From positions 1 to 46,980 of the forward strand of contig CAISPN010000009.1 of assembly GCA_903887375.1 (NCBI GenBank): a stretch of DNA of 46,980 nt. The letters run 5' to 3'. The position numbers and the translations under genes were made by a program. The notes beneath the pieces were generated by a model. That model ran no database searches, was not told the origin of the DNA, and saw nothing but the letters and a program-made list of their open reading frames with translations. Numbering within the stretch: position 1 is the stretch's first letter; each line of letters opens with the position of its first letter. Below, in pieces: positions 1 to 8,491 of this stretch. The stretch is from an uncultured cyanobacterium (lineage in GTDB: Bacteria; Cyanobacteriota; Cyanobacteriia; Cyanobacteriales; Microcystaceae).

Positions 1-686
1 AGTCCTAACTTTACCAACAATGGAATAGTCTCAAGCTTACCTTCAAGTTTTACATCTTTATAAAATTGGGTTTCTTTCCATTCTGCTAAACCAAACATCT
101 CTTCTAACTCCTTGTTGCTTTTTTGGGGAAATTTATAAATTATTACCCTCTCAATAAGTTCGATAATATCTCTTTGCAATGTACTGTCTGCGATAGTCTC
201 TTTAGTACTGGCAGTCAGCAGTTGTACTTTTTGGGCTGTAGTATCTTTTGGCGAACCCACAACTAAATCTATGATACCCAATGCTAAGCTATTTGGTTCT
301 ATCTCATCTAGGTAAATGATCTCAATCAAATTTTGATTGAAAAAGAATTCATATTCTAATGGGATATTGCTTTCTATACTGCGTCTTGCCCAAAGCACTA
401 CTCCTTGCCAAGGCTGTTTAGGTCTAAATTGACCTATGTAGGTAGTGATTTCACTGATGAGACGATAGTAAAGATCTTCATCTTTTTGAAACTGTACTTC
501 TATAAAATAGATTTTAAGTTCTTTATTATCTGTAGTAAAAACACCATCTATAGTTTTAGAGGTTTGCTTGACTTCTATAGAAGTAAATTGATAATCTCTT
601 GCTCTTTGACTACTTTCGCCTAAAAGTTCAAATAGGGTTTCTGGTAAGACTTGAAAAAGCTTGTAAAAGAGACTATCTGTTTTCAT
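1..686 (-). CDS. DUF2887 / Rpn-type PD-(D/E)XK nuclease-like protein, partial (3' end outside window)
   Basis: Translating the minus strand from the ATG at 686 gives an uninterrupted frame of about 228 codons that runs off the left edge, so the C-terminus is missing. It begins MKTDSLFYKLFQVLPETLFE and contains IEVKQTSKTIDGVF, IYFIEVQFQKDEDLYYRL and WQGVVLWARR, the layout of the DUF2887/Rpn family that is abundant in cyanobacteria. The D..(E)xQ pattern (IDGVF, then FIEVQ) fits the PD-(D/E)XK nuclease core, roughly residues 45-75. Relatives include recombination-promoting nucleases once annotated as putative transposases. The following gene is on the same strand but upstream and 140 bases away. 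Family assignment is from memory of the pattern; a mobile role is not demonstrated. Confidence 0.8.
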   Translation of the reverse strand, partial: MKTDSLFYKLFQVLPETLFELLGESSQRARDYQFTSIEVKQTSKTIDGVFTTDNKELKIYFIEVQFQKDEDLYYRLISEITTYIGQFRPKQPWQGVVLWARRSIESNIPLEYEFFFNQNLIEIIYLDEIEPNSLALGIIDLVVGSPKDTTAQKVQLLTASTKETIADSTLQRDIIELIERVIIYKFPQKSNKELEEMFGLAEWKETQFYKDVKLEGKLETIPLLVKLG

Positions 687-826
687 CTAATGCTTTAAAA
701 CAAGTTGTTTAATGTAATTGCACTTCAAGCTTGCCAGCATCTTCAGATTATTTCCCCGCAGCAAAATACAACAATTGTTTAATTAAATTACAAACCTTTA
801 CTATTCTATGACTATGTAATATAAAT

Positions 827-2110
827 TCAAGAAACTAACAGATCCCATTGTTGGGAGGCTTCTTGGATGGCTTTTTCTACTGTTTTTTCTCCCAGCATGG
901 CCGCTTGTAGATTTTCGTAAATTATTTTTTGCAGTTGATCTATACCGCGCCTTGGTGGAATCAATACTTCAGCTTTTTCTAATTGTTCGGCGCTTACTCT
1001 TCGAGCTCTTATAAGGGTTGAGTCTTTTTTTTCTCTAGAGAGATCTTCTTTATACTCATCTAGTGCGGCAATTGTAGAAGGGAGAACATCAGCAGCTTTG
1101 GCAAATTTGACTTGATTTTGGCTGTTGGTCACAAAAAGAGCAAATTTTACTGCTGCTGTGATTTGTTTACTATCGCGGGGAATCACCAGATTCATAATTG
1201 CCACACCCCTTTTGCCATTTTCACCGGTAATCGCGGGAGCAGGCTCACTTACTCGGGCAATGTTGGGAGAATTTGTTAGAATACTTTGAAAAAATTCTGC
1301 CCCTGTTGAGAGCATTGCTAGTTGACCGGATTGATAAAGGGAAATAGCTTCGCGATGTCCTTGGGTGAGAACCTCCGGTGGCAGAAGTCCCTCTTGGTAG
1401 AGATCGACCCAGTATTTAAAGGCAGCTCTTCCTTGAGGGCTATTGAATGCTGATTTTCCATCTTTATCAAATAATTGAACTCCCATCTGGACAAGAGATT
1501 CTAGAGCCTCAGCTGAATCTCCAGGCAGGAATGTCATAAAGAAGGCATATTTACCTGTTTTTTCTTTGATTGTTTTTGCTGCTGCGGCCAACTGACTATA
1601 GTTGACTGGTGGAGAATTTAATCCAGCTTTAGCTAAAAGATCTTTATTATAGAAAAGAATTTCTGTAGTCAAATACCAAGGAAAGCCAAAAGTATCTTGA
1701 TTAAGTGAATTTGCTTGCCAAATCTTAGGTAAATACTGTTGAATGGTTTTAGAGTCAAGTTGCGAATCAAGATCTAACCAAGCTCCGCGACTTGCTAGTA
1801 GAGATGCAAAATTTGGGTTTAAATTTACTACGTCAGGTGGCGTATTGGAGGAAACCGAGGAGAGTATTTTACTTTCCATCGCCTCCCAAGGAATATCTAC
1901 CCATTTGACCTTGATTTGTGGGTTATTCTGTTCAAAGTTAGCGATTAATTTGCTAAAGTACGGAGTAAACTCTGGCTGTAGCTGCATTGTCCAAAACTTT
2001 ATTTCTGATTTTTTTGATAGTGGAGGATTGAAGCAGCTCAGTAGGCTACTTAAACAGATCCCTATAATCCCCCAGACAAATATATAGCGTAATTTACCAA
2101 TTTTTAACAT
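827..2110 (-). CDS. ABC transporter extracellular solute-binding lipoprotein (family 1, sugar type)
   Basis: A 427-residue periplasmic binding protein. The N-terminus has a basic start, a hydrophobic stretch and a lipobox ending LLSC with Cys26 as the predicted lipidated residue. The mature part shows the usual features of family 1 (MalE/UgpB-like) binding proteins: IKFWTMQLQPEFTPYF near the mature start, then FEQNNPQIKVKWVDIPW, TPPDVVNLNP, a segment around FPWYLTTEILFYNKDLL, and LAMLSTGAEFF. The likely ligand is a sugar or related osmolyte such as glucosylglycerol or glycerol-phosphate; the sequence alone does not decide. No cognate permease or ATPase lies next to it, so the partners must be encoded elsewhere, which is common in cyanobacteria. 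It is transcribed divergently from the pil cluster. Confidence 0.85.
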   Translation of the reverse strand: MLKIGKLRYIFVWGIIGICLSSLLSCFNPPLSKKSEIKFWTMQLQPEFTPYFSKLIANFEQNNPQIKVKWVDIPWEAMESKILSSVSSNTPPDVVNLNPNFASLLASRGAWLDLDSQLDSKTIQQYLPKIWQANSLNQDTFGFPWYLTTEILFYNKDLLAKAGLNSPPVNYSQLAAAAKTIKEKTGKYAFFMTFLPGDSAEALESLVQMGVQLFDKDGKSAFNSPQGRAAFKYWVDLYQEGLLPPEVLTQGHREAISLYQSGQLAMLSTGAEFFQSILTNSPNIARVSEPAPAITGENGKRGVAIMNLVIPRDSKQITAAVKFALFVTNSQNQVKFAKAADVLPSTIAALDEYKEDLSREKKDSTLIRARRVSAEQLEKAEVLIPPRRGIDQLQKIIYENLQAAMLGEKTVEKAIQEASQQWDLLVS

Positions 2111-2222
2111 CGTTCAAACAAGCCAGAGTCATCGTGACCAATACTAGCAGTTTTTGGCAAGGAGACTTTAAATTTTGAAAATGTTGATTGTTTTTATTGA
2201 TATTTTATAAATGGTGATTTTT

Positions 2223-3329
2223 ATGGTAAATTCTCTGAAACAATTTTTTTCTAATAGATCGGGAGGATTTGGTTTAGAAGTCACACCTGAGCGGATAAAT
2301 CTGGCTCAATTGTCTAAAGCTGGCCAAAATTATAAATTACTTAAATATTGTTCAGTTGACTTGGCAGAGGGGATATTTGAAGAAGGAAAAATAGTTGATC
2401 CTGCATCTTTAGCCGAAACCATCAGAGAACTGATTACAACTAACAAAGTTAAAGCCAAAAGGGTAGCTACAGCGCTACCATTGAAAGAGTCCATCATTCG
2501 CATACTCTCTGTCCCTTCCGAATTAGACGAGAATGAGCTAAGAGAATTAGTGCTCTTTCAAGAAGCATCTCTCTATCTTCCCTATCCCAAAGAAGAGGTG
2601 GATTTAGATTATCAAAAGTTAGATTTTTTTCTAGATGAAGATGAGATAGAAAAAGTCAACATTCTTTTAGTAGGAACCAAACGTGAGATTACCGATTCCT
2701 ATGTTGACACTGCAAAACAGGCAAACTTGCAACTTGAGGTTTTAGAAGTCAATAGTTTTGCCTTGATGAGGATATTGAAAGGACAATTACAGCAGTTCAG
2801 CGACAGAGAGGCTATTGTACTAGTTAACATTGACTTTGATAATACAGAAATAGTAATTGTGGTCAACGGTAGCCCACAGTTTTCTCGAACCGTTCCCATT
2901 GGAACAGTACAAATGAGAACTGCTTTAGCCAAAGCGATGGGAATTCCTTTTTCGCGCAACATGGACATATTACAAGGAGTATCTATACCAGCAACTAGAT
3001 TTGATAGTTTGAGCACACAAGGGACAGTAACAAATCCAGGCATGAATGCGCTAACTAGAGTTGTCGGTGAATTAACTGATGAGTTGAGACGTTCAATCAA
3101 TTTTTATCTCAATCAGAGTGAGGATCTTGAAGTTGCCCAGTTGTATTTAGCAGGGCCAGGAGCTGGAATTAACCAATTGGATGAATTTTTTACCCAGCGA
3201 CTGAGTTTGCCAACAATTCAACTTGATCCAATTGCAACTCTATCGTTAAATATTGAAGAGGAAATTTCTCAATTTCAAAGACCAAGTTTAGGGGTAGTTT
3301 TAGGTTTAGCAATGAGGGAGCTTTTATAA
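2223..3329 (+). CDS. pilM: Type IV pilus assembly protein PilM (actin-like ATPase)
   Basis: PilM is the cytoplasmic actin-fold component that binds the N-terminal tail of PilN and links the pilus motor to the inner-membrane platform. The frame reads FGLEVTPERINLAQLSK near the N-terminus, then a VATALP/ESIIRILSVP segment, LVLFQEASLYLPYP and VNIDFDNTEIVIVVNG. These are the standard PilM/FtsA-like nucleotide-binding elements. An ATG at 2211 is in frame, but I prefer 2223 (MVNSLKQFF) because it matches how cyanobacterial PilM proteins begin and has a weak GGTG ribosome site six bases upstream. It is the first gene of the pilM-N-O-Q operon, and one base separates it from pilN. Confidence 0.93.
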   Translation: MVNSLKQFFSNRSGGFGLEVTPERINLAQLSKAGQNYKLLKYCSVDLAEGIFEEGKIVDPASLAETIRELITTNKVKAKRVATALPLKESIIRILSVPSELDENELRELVLFQEASLYLPYPKEEVDLDYQKLDFFLDEDEIEKVNILLVGTKREITDSYVDTAKQANLQLEVLEVNSFALMRILKGQLQQFSDREAIVLVNIDFDNTEIVIVVNGSPQFSRTVPIGTVQMRTALAKAMGIPFSRNMDILQGVSIPATRFDSLSTQGTVTNPGMNALTRVVGELTDELRRSINFYLNQSEDLEVAQLYLAGPGAGINQLDEFFTQRLSLPTIQLDPIATLSLNIEEEISQFQRPSLGVVLGLAMRELL

Positions 3330-3330
3330 A

Positions 3331-4167
3331 ATGTCTGATATAGAAATTAACCTTCTCAAAGAGCGCATACTTGAATACAGACCAAATAACAAGGATTTTA
3401 ACAAAACGAATGAAGTTGGTGGCTTAAAAGAACAAAAGCCCATTCTCATAGGACTAGGAGTTGCCCTGCTTAGTTTATTAGGGGTTAATGGATTAGGCTG
3501 GTTTTTAAATACTCAAAATCAAGAAACAGAAAATCACATAGCTCAATTGAATACCCAACTAGCAGCCTTTAGAGGTGAAAAAGCAAAGCTGGAAAATATC
3601 CAACAAGAGCTTAAAAAAATCAACGACGAGAATAGAGCGATAGTCAATGTTTTTACCCAGGTAGAGTCAATTTCGGCTATTCTTCAAGATCTTGGAGATC
3701 AAATGCCTCGAGGTGCTGTACTAAATTCAATAGAATTTTCAGATCAAATAGCTAGTAATGAAAATCCAGGAGCGCTTCCTGCTACCCAAATCAATTTGTC
3801 AGGATCAGCCAAGGGATTTGATGATGTCAATGATCTTTTATTAACCCTCCAGAGATCAGCTTTTTTTAATCCTCAAACTTTGAAAATTGAAAAAGCAGAG
3901 CTCAGCGATATTTCATTGGCCTTTAATAAGCCTAAAAATTTGCCCCGCGGTGTTTCCTGGAAACAAGACCAAAATACCTTGACAGTAAAAACGCCAAAAG
4001 ATGTCTCTACTATCAAGGTTCCTAACAAAGAAGTCCTCTATACCATTAGTGCCCAATTAAGTCCCCTTGCTCAAAATAACCTCTTAGAGCAGTTGGAGCA
4101 AAAAGGAGCCTCTGGACTAGTAACTCGCCTAAAAACACTCAAAAAAGAAGGATTAATACAGCCATGA
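3331..4167 (+). CDS. pilN: Type IV pilus assembly protein PilN
   Basis: A 278-residue bitopic inner-membrane protein of the alignment subcomplex. The short cytoplasmic head MSDIEINLLKERI is the conserved PilN motif (INLL) that docks into PilM. One membrane segment covers about residues 38-59, followed by a coiled coil (about 62-110, rich in E, Q, K and L) and a periplasmic ferredoxin-like domain. It is longer than proteobacterial PilN (about 200 residues), in line with cyanobacterial members. The stop overlaps the pilO start as ATGA, indicating translational coupling. Confidence 0.9.
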   Translation: MSDIEINLLKERILEYRPNNKDFNKTNEVGGLKEQKPILIGLGVALLSLLGVNGLGWFLNTQNQETENHIAQLNTQLAAFRGEKAKLENIQQELKKINDENRAIVNVFTQVESISAILQDLGDQMPRGAVLNSIEFSDQIASNENPGALPATQINLSGSAKGFDDVNDLLLTLQRSAFFNPQTLKIEKAELSDISLAFNKPKNLPRGVSWKQDQNTLTVKTPKDVSTIKVPNKEVLYTISAQLSPLAQNNLLEQLEQKGASGLVTRLKTLKKEGLIQP

Positions 4168-4910
4168 TATTTTCAGAAGAAATTAATAATCAGCCTGTTG
4201 GCTATCCCAAGGCCTTCGGGATTACTCTAACTCCTCTTTTGATTGGTGTATTTATAGGACTTTTGGGTGTTTTGGCAGCAGCATTTAGCTGGAATAATGA
4301 TGGAGCAACAGTTCTTGAAAAATATCATCAGCTAAAAACTGAAGAGACAGAAAAAATGCAGCGGGTTAAATTGGAGCAAGATGCTAACTATCAGCGCAAG
4401 GTAAACCAAACCCAGGAGGAAATTGACCAAGCCAAGAAACTTCAACAAAAGGTTTATAGCCTTTTTGCTAATGATCGATCAGCAGATACTCTTCTTTTGG
4501 ATATTAATAAAATTGCCAAAGCTCAACATATTACGCTTACCCAGTTTAGCCCCGAGGGGCAACCAGTGACAATCTCTGATGGTTCACTTGGTCATCTGGT
4601 TGACAATAAATTAAAGCGAAAAAGTTTTACTGTTAAGGCTCAGGGAAATTTTATCGAGATCCATGAGTTTATTGGTGGCATAGAAAAACTACAGCCACTT
4701 CTTTTAATCAAGAACTTCAAGGCCACCAATTCCGCTCAAGGAGATGGAAAATTACTCTATCAACTAAAACCTATTCTCAAAGATGGTAAGGTCACTGGTT
4801 ACGAACAACTACAAAAAAAATCAAAAGTTGATGCTAGTTTCAGATTGGATCTCATTTCTCCTCTTTCCCCCGAGGAAATAGCCAAGCTACCAGTTACCAA
4901 CAAAAAATAA
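4164..4910 (+). CDS. pilO: Type IV pilus assembly protein PilO
   Basis: A 248-residue partner of PilN with the same architecture: a short cytoplasmic tail, one membrane helix at about residues 22-43 (LTPLLIGVFIGLLGVLAAAF), a coiled coil at about 52-100, and a periplasmic domain with IHEFIGGIEKLQPLLLIKNF, the typical PilO core where a short segment is compared across the subunit. It overlaps pilN by four bases. A separate pilP lipoprotein gene does not follow; pilQ comes next after 24 bases. Confidence 0.88.
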   Translation: MIFSEEINNQPVGYPKAFGITLTPLLIGVFIGLLGVLAAAFSWNNDGATVLEKYHQLKTEETEKMQRVKLEQDANYQRKVNQTQEEIDQAKKLQQKVYSLFANDRSADTLLLDINKIAKAQHITLTQFSPEGQPVTISDGSLGHLVDNKLKRKSFTVKAQGNFIEIHEFIGGIEKLQPLLLIKNFKATNSAQGDGKLLYQLKPILKDGKVTGYEQLQKKSKVDASFRLDLISPLSPEEIAKLPVTNKK

Positions 4911-4934
4911 GCAATTTTTTAAAAGAGTGGATTT

Positions 4935-6908
4935 ATGAAATTATCAAAAAGAACTTTAGCATTTAGTGGTCTTTCTTTGTGCCTGCTTTCCACAAGTCCC
5001 GTGCTAGCTCAATCAGTTATGGTGCCCAATCCAGAAATTGTGATCAAATCAAGTGGCACCCCTGGAGAACCCACAATCACTCAAGGCACTGTTGATGTTC
5101 CCACTACGCCAGATTTGCCTCGCGCTGTAGCTCCGCCTGTAGGGGATATTGCAGTTTCTAATATTAATGCGGGAGCATCACAAATTAACTTAGGAACAAA
5201 TGCTGTAATACCCAGATTGGTATTGAGGCAATCACCAGCTAGAGAGGTATTGGCCTTGTTGGCAAACTATGCTGGCTTAAACTTAGTTTTTGCTGATACA
5301 CCAAAGGGTTCAACTAACGGAACCCAGACAGGATCCAATGAACCAATGGTCTCTCTTGATCTCTCTAATGAGCCAGTTGGAGAGGTGTTTAATTCAGTAT
5401 TGATGGTTTCTGGTCTCAAGGCAAATCGTCGTGGTCGGGTAATTTTTGTCGGCGCTAATTTGCCCAATAGTGCTAGAAATTTAATTAGTCGTACTCTTCG
5501 CCTAAATCAGTCCAAGGTCAATTCTGCAGGGTTATTTTTGGCCACTCAAGGGGCTGATGTTCAATATTTATTCACCGACTATAAGGAAGTAGTAGACCCA
5601 ACTACTAATCGGGTTGTACGCCGTGATCCCCTACCATCTAAGCTGGTCTCCTATCGAGGGGGGGAAGAGAATGTGGGGGGATCTAATCTTCTTAGCGGCC
5701 TTTCGGTTTCCAGTGATGACCGATTAAATACAATTACTCTAGTTGGAGAACCCCGCCAAGTCGAAATTGCCACTTCTTTTTTGACTCAGTTAGATGCAAG
5801 ACGTCGTCAGGTGGCAGTGAATGTCAAAGTAATCAATATTGATTTGAGCAATGTGGAAGATTTTAATACCAGTTTTTCCTTTGGTTTTAACAATGGCTTT
5901 TTCCTGCAAGACAATGGAGCAGCGCTTCTTAACTTTGGTGGTAACAATCCTGTAAATAGATCTCAAGCTTCCCAACCTGGTGGATTTTTTGCCCCGATTA
6001 TTCCTCTAGCTACAAGCATTGCTGGATCTCCTATAATCAACTCTTTTATAGATAACAATCCAAATGCTCCCTATAATAGTAATTCTTCCACCTATAATGG
6101 CGTGCAACTAGAAGGTCGTCCTAGTTTTGGAAGTTTTTCCAATCCATTTCAAGCTGGTCTGACTACCTATACTCCACCTTCAACTACGACAATAGCTAAC
6201 AATGGTCAGCCCATTATTACTAATAATCCAGCAACCTATACTTATCAAGTTCCTACTCTCTATCAGACCCCTAGTCGTTTTCTGATGAGCTTGCAGTCAC
6301 AGGTTAAAAACGGCAATGCTAAAATTCTCACAGATCCCACTCTAGTAGTTCAAGAGGGACAAGAAGCTAGTGTAAAGTTAACGCAAAAAGTTGTTGAAAG
6401 TGTTAATACACAAGTCGACCCCCTCAGCGGAGTAAGGACAACCGTACCGGTTCTAGCCGATGCTGGACTCACCTTGACTGTGAATATAGACAAAATTGAT
6501 GATAATGGTTTTATTACTATGTCAGTGAGCCCTGTGATTGCCGAACCTGGCGCTACTACCCAATTTGAAAGTGGTAATGGCTCCAGTAATACCCTAACTC
6601 TACTTCAGCGCCGGGAACTGAGCTCTGGTTTGATTAGGTTGCGAGATAGTCAAACTCTTGTTCTCTCTGGAATCATCACCGAGAAAGATCAAACCACAGT
6701 AACCAAAGTACCAATTCTGGGTGATATACCTATATTGGGAGCCCTCTTTAGAAGTACATCATCTAATAATCAACGCAACGAGGTGATTGTTATAGTCACT
6801 CCGCAGATAATTAGTGATACAAATACGAGCAGGTTTGGTTATAACTTTACACCAAGTCCAACAGCAGCCGATCTACTCAGAAGACAAGGATTTCCCCTTG
6901 GGAAATAG
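4935..6908 (+). CDS. pilQ: Type IV pilus secretin PilQ
   Basis: The outer-membrane secretin through which the pilus emerges. A signal peptide ends near LLSTSPVLAQS (about residue 26). A low-complexity Pro/Thr segment (30-80) follows, then an STN/N0-like domain (PRLVLRQSPAREVLALLANYAGLNLVF, about 90-175), an N1-like module ending at NTITLVGEPRQVEIATSFL, and the C-terminal secretin channel with QVKNGNAKILTDPTLVV and the hallmark VPILGDIPILGALF (592-605). At 657 residues it is shorter than cyanobacterial PilQ proteins as I remember them (about 750-800), and I see no AMIN domain between the signal peptide and the STN region. A Gly/Asn/Ser-rich insertion (about 330-430) interrupts the channel domain. 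Confidence 0.93.
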   Translation: MKLSKRTLAFSGLSLCLLSTSPVLAQSVMVPNPEIVIKSSGTPGEPTITQGTVDVPTTPDLPRAVAPPVGDIAVSNINAGASQINLGTNAVIPRLVLRQSPAREVLALLANYAGLNLVFADTPKGSTNGTQTGSNEPMVSLDLSNEPVGEVFNSVLMVSGLKANRRGRVIFVGANLPNSARNLISRTLRLNQSKVNSAGLFLATQGADVQYLFTDYKEVVDPTTNRVVRRDPLPSKLVSYRGGEENVGGSNLLSGLSVSSDDRLNTITLVGEPRQVEIATSFLTQLDARRRQVAVNVKVINIDLSNVEDFNTSFSFGFNNGFFLQDNGAALLNFGGNNPVNRSQASQPGGFFAPIIPLATSIAGSPIINSFIDNNPNAPYNSNSSTYNGVQLEGRPSFGSFSNPFQAGLTTYTPPSTTTIANNGQPIITNNPATYTYQVPTLYQTPSRFLMSLQSQVKNGNAKILTDPTLVVQEGQEASVKLTQKVVESVNTQVDPLSGVRTTVPVLADAGLTLTVNIDKIDDNGFITMSVSPVIAEPGATTQFESGNGSSNTLTLLQRRELSSGLIRLRDSQTLVLSGIITEKDQTTVTKVPILGDIPILGALFRSTSSNNQRNEVIVIVTPQIISDTNTSRFGYNFTPSPTAADLLRRQGFPLGK

Positions 6909-7081
6909 ACCAAAGGCTCAAATAAACAGTAAAAATAAACTATTTATTGCCCAAAAAGTGTCTTAAAGCAAAAAAATGTTTAAATTTTAGGGTTTTAGGC
7001 TTCACTAATTGACAAATAACGCTTAGAATAGTTCAGTGAAATATGGGACCTATAAGCGTTTGAGAGTTTATAGCACTAACA

Positions 7082-7106
7082 AGCTAGATTGAGTTTCACT
7101 CTAGCT
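7082..7106 (+). promoter_or_regulatory. Inverted repeat in the leader of hup
   Basis: AGCTAGA at 7082-7088 is the exact reverse complement of TCTAGCT at 7100-7106. A second short pairing, TGA with TCA, lies inside after one mismatch, leaving a GTT loop. It sits 29 bases upstream of the AGGAG ribosome site (7135-7139) of hup, inside a 239-base gap. It could be a leader hairpin or an operator; a run of T does not follow, so it is not an intrinsic terminator for pilQ. A TTGACA hexamer lies at 7009-7014 but I see no properly spaced -10 element behind it. Confidence 0.4.
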
Positions 7107-7147
7107 GATCTGAAATAAAAATTAGTTGACACCTAGGAGTGTACTAA

Positions 7148-7438
7148 ATGAACAAAGGTGAATTAGTCGATCAAGTAGCACAACGTACAACTGCAACAAA
7201 AAAACAAGTAGATGCAGTAATTTCAGCAACTATTGAGGCTGTAATGGATGCAGTCTCTTCTGGACAAAAAGTAACCCTAGTAGGTTTTGGAACCTTTGAG
7301 GCTAGGACACGCAAGAAAAGAGAAGGTCGTAACCCCAAAACCAATGAAAAAATGATTATTCCTGAAACAACAGTTCCAGCTTTTTCTGCTGGTAAGTTGT
7401 TCAAGGAAAAGGTTGCTGAGGAATCTCCTAAGAAGTAA
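7148..7438 (+). CDS. hup: DNA-binding protein HU
   Basis: A 96-residue nucleoid-associated protein. MNKGELVDQVAQRTTATKKQ forms the helical dimerisation half, GFGTFEAR (about residues 46-53) the saddle, and GRNPKTNEKM with IIPETTVPAF the beta arm that inserts its conserved proline into the minor groove. Length and motifs are standard for HU. The start has a good AGGAG site at 7135-7139. The TAA stop is in the same reading frame as cobD, which starts six bases later. Confidence 0.96.
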   Translation: MNKGELVDQVAQRTTATKKQVDAVISATIEAVMDAVSSGQKVTLVGFGTFEARTRKKREGRNPKTNEKMIIPETTVPAFSAGKLFKEKVAEESPKK

Positions 7439-7444
7439 TCCCTC

Positions 7445-8491
7445 TTGGTAAGGCCAACCCACGGCGGTAATCGAGATTGGGCAGCTACCCTAGCTGGCTG
7501 CTCTATCTCTGAAATTCTAGATTTTTCTGCCAGTATTAATCCTTTAGGTCCTCCCAAAAGTTTATTTAAAGCCCTTGAAGAAAGCTTTCTTGAGTTGACA
7601 CATTACCCTGATCCCAACTATGGGCAACTTCGCAGCGCACTGGCTCAGAAGCATGCCCTTTCTGCGGATTGGATTTTGCCAGGTAATGGCGTTGCTGAAC
7701 TACTAAACTGGGCTGCCCTTGAACTTTCAAAGTTGACTGCGGTGAATTTACTTACCCCAGCTTTTGCTGATTACTCCAGGGCTTTGCGAACTTTTGGCGC
7801 TGAAATAGTAGCTTGTCCTATGGAGCTGGAAACGGGAAAATGGCAGCCATCAGTACTTGGCAAACAGATGGGCTTGCTTATTAATAATCCCCACAACCCA
7901 ACTGGCTATCTATTGGGCGTAGAAGCTCTATTACCACTTTTGTCAGATTATGGCTTAGTGGTAGTTGATGAAGCTTTTATGGATTTTATAGAAAAACCAG
8001 AAAGTCTTATTCCTTGGGTAGAACAATATCCTAATTTAGTTATTCTGCGCTCTTTAACTAAATTTTATAGCCTACCTGGGTTGCGATTGGGCTATGCTAT
8101 TGCTCATCCCGATCGCCTGGCTCTCTGGCAGCAGTGGCGAGATCCTTGGCCTGTCAATACAATAGCTGATATCGCTGGGCAGACAGTTATCAAAGATCAT
8201 GATTTTCAACAACAAACTTGGAGTTGGTTAGCTTCTTCTTCTCCAAAGTTTTTTAATCAATTGAGCAATATTACAGGTTTATCTGTAAGTAAAAGTTCTG
8301 CCAATTTCTTTCTTGTGCATAGTCAAAAATCAGTGATCCAATTACAACAAAAGTTATTATCAGAGAAGAGAATTTTGATTCGTGATTGCTTGAGCTTTAA
8401 AGAACTGGGTGAGTATTACTTTCGAGTTGCCATTCGCACTGATCAAGAAAATCAGCAGTTAATTAGAGCTTTAGAAGACTATGCCCTTTGA
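7445..8491 (+). CDS. cobD: L-threonine-O-3-phosphate decarboxylase (cobalamin biosynthesis; HisC-like fold)
   Basis: A PLP-dependent fold-type I enzyme of 348 residues. RPTHGGNRDWAATLAGC and ILDFSASINPLGPP at the N-terminus are characteristic of the CobD/CobC branch that makes (R)-1-amino-2-propanol phosphate for the cobalamin side chain. NNPHNPTG (147-154), DEAF (175-178) and SLTKFYSLPGLRLGY with Lys206 as the Schiff-base lysine are visible. The only usable start is TTG at 7445: homologues begin just before RPTHGG and no ATG or GTG lies between it and the hup stop. No clear ribosome site is present, suggesting coupling to hup. A histidinol-phosphate aminotransferase is the main alternative, less likely given the N-terminal motif. 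cbiX elsewhere in the window supports a cobalamin pathway. Confidence 0.82.
   Translation: MVRPTHGGNRDWAATLAGCSISEILDFSASINPLGPPKSLFKALEESFLELTHYPDPNYGQLRSALAQKHALSADWILPGNGVAELLNWAALELSKLTAVNLLTPAFADYSRALRTFGAEIVACPMELETGKWQPSVLGKQMGLLINNPHNPTGYLLGVEALLPLLSDYGLVVVDEAFMDFIEKPESLIPWVEQYPNLVILRSLTKFYSLPGLRLGYAIAHPDRLALWQQWRDPWPVNTIADIAGQTVIKDHDFQQQTWSWLASSSPKFFNQLSNITGLSVSKSSANFFLVHSQKSVIQLQQKLLSEKRILIRDCLSFKELGEYYFRVAIRTDQENQQLIRALEDYAL

Noticed and set aside
6929-6943. AATAAA-CTA-TTTATT hairpin after pilQ as a terminator
   Set aside because: Purely A/T stem without a following T run; too weak to call.
7171-7557. Minus-strand open frame of 128 codons antisense to hup and the start of cobD
   Set aside because: It overlaps two well-supported genes on the other strand and has no family resemblance; a shadow of their codon usage.
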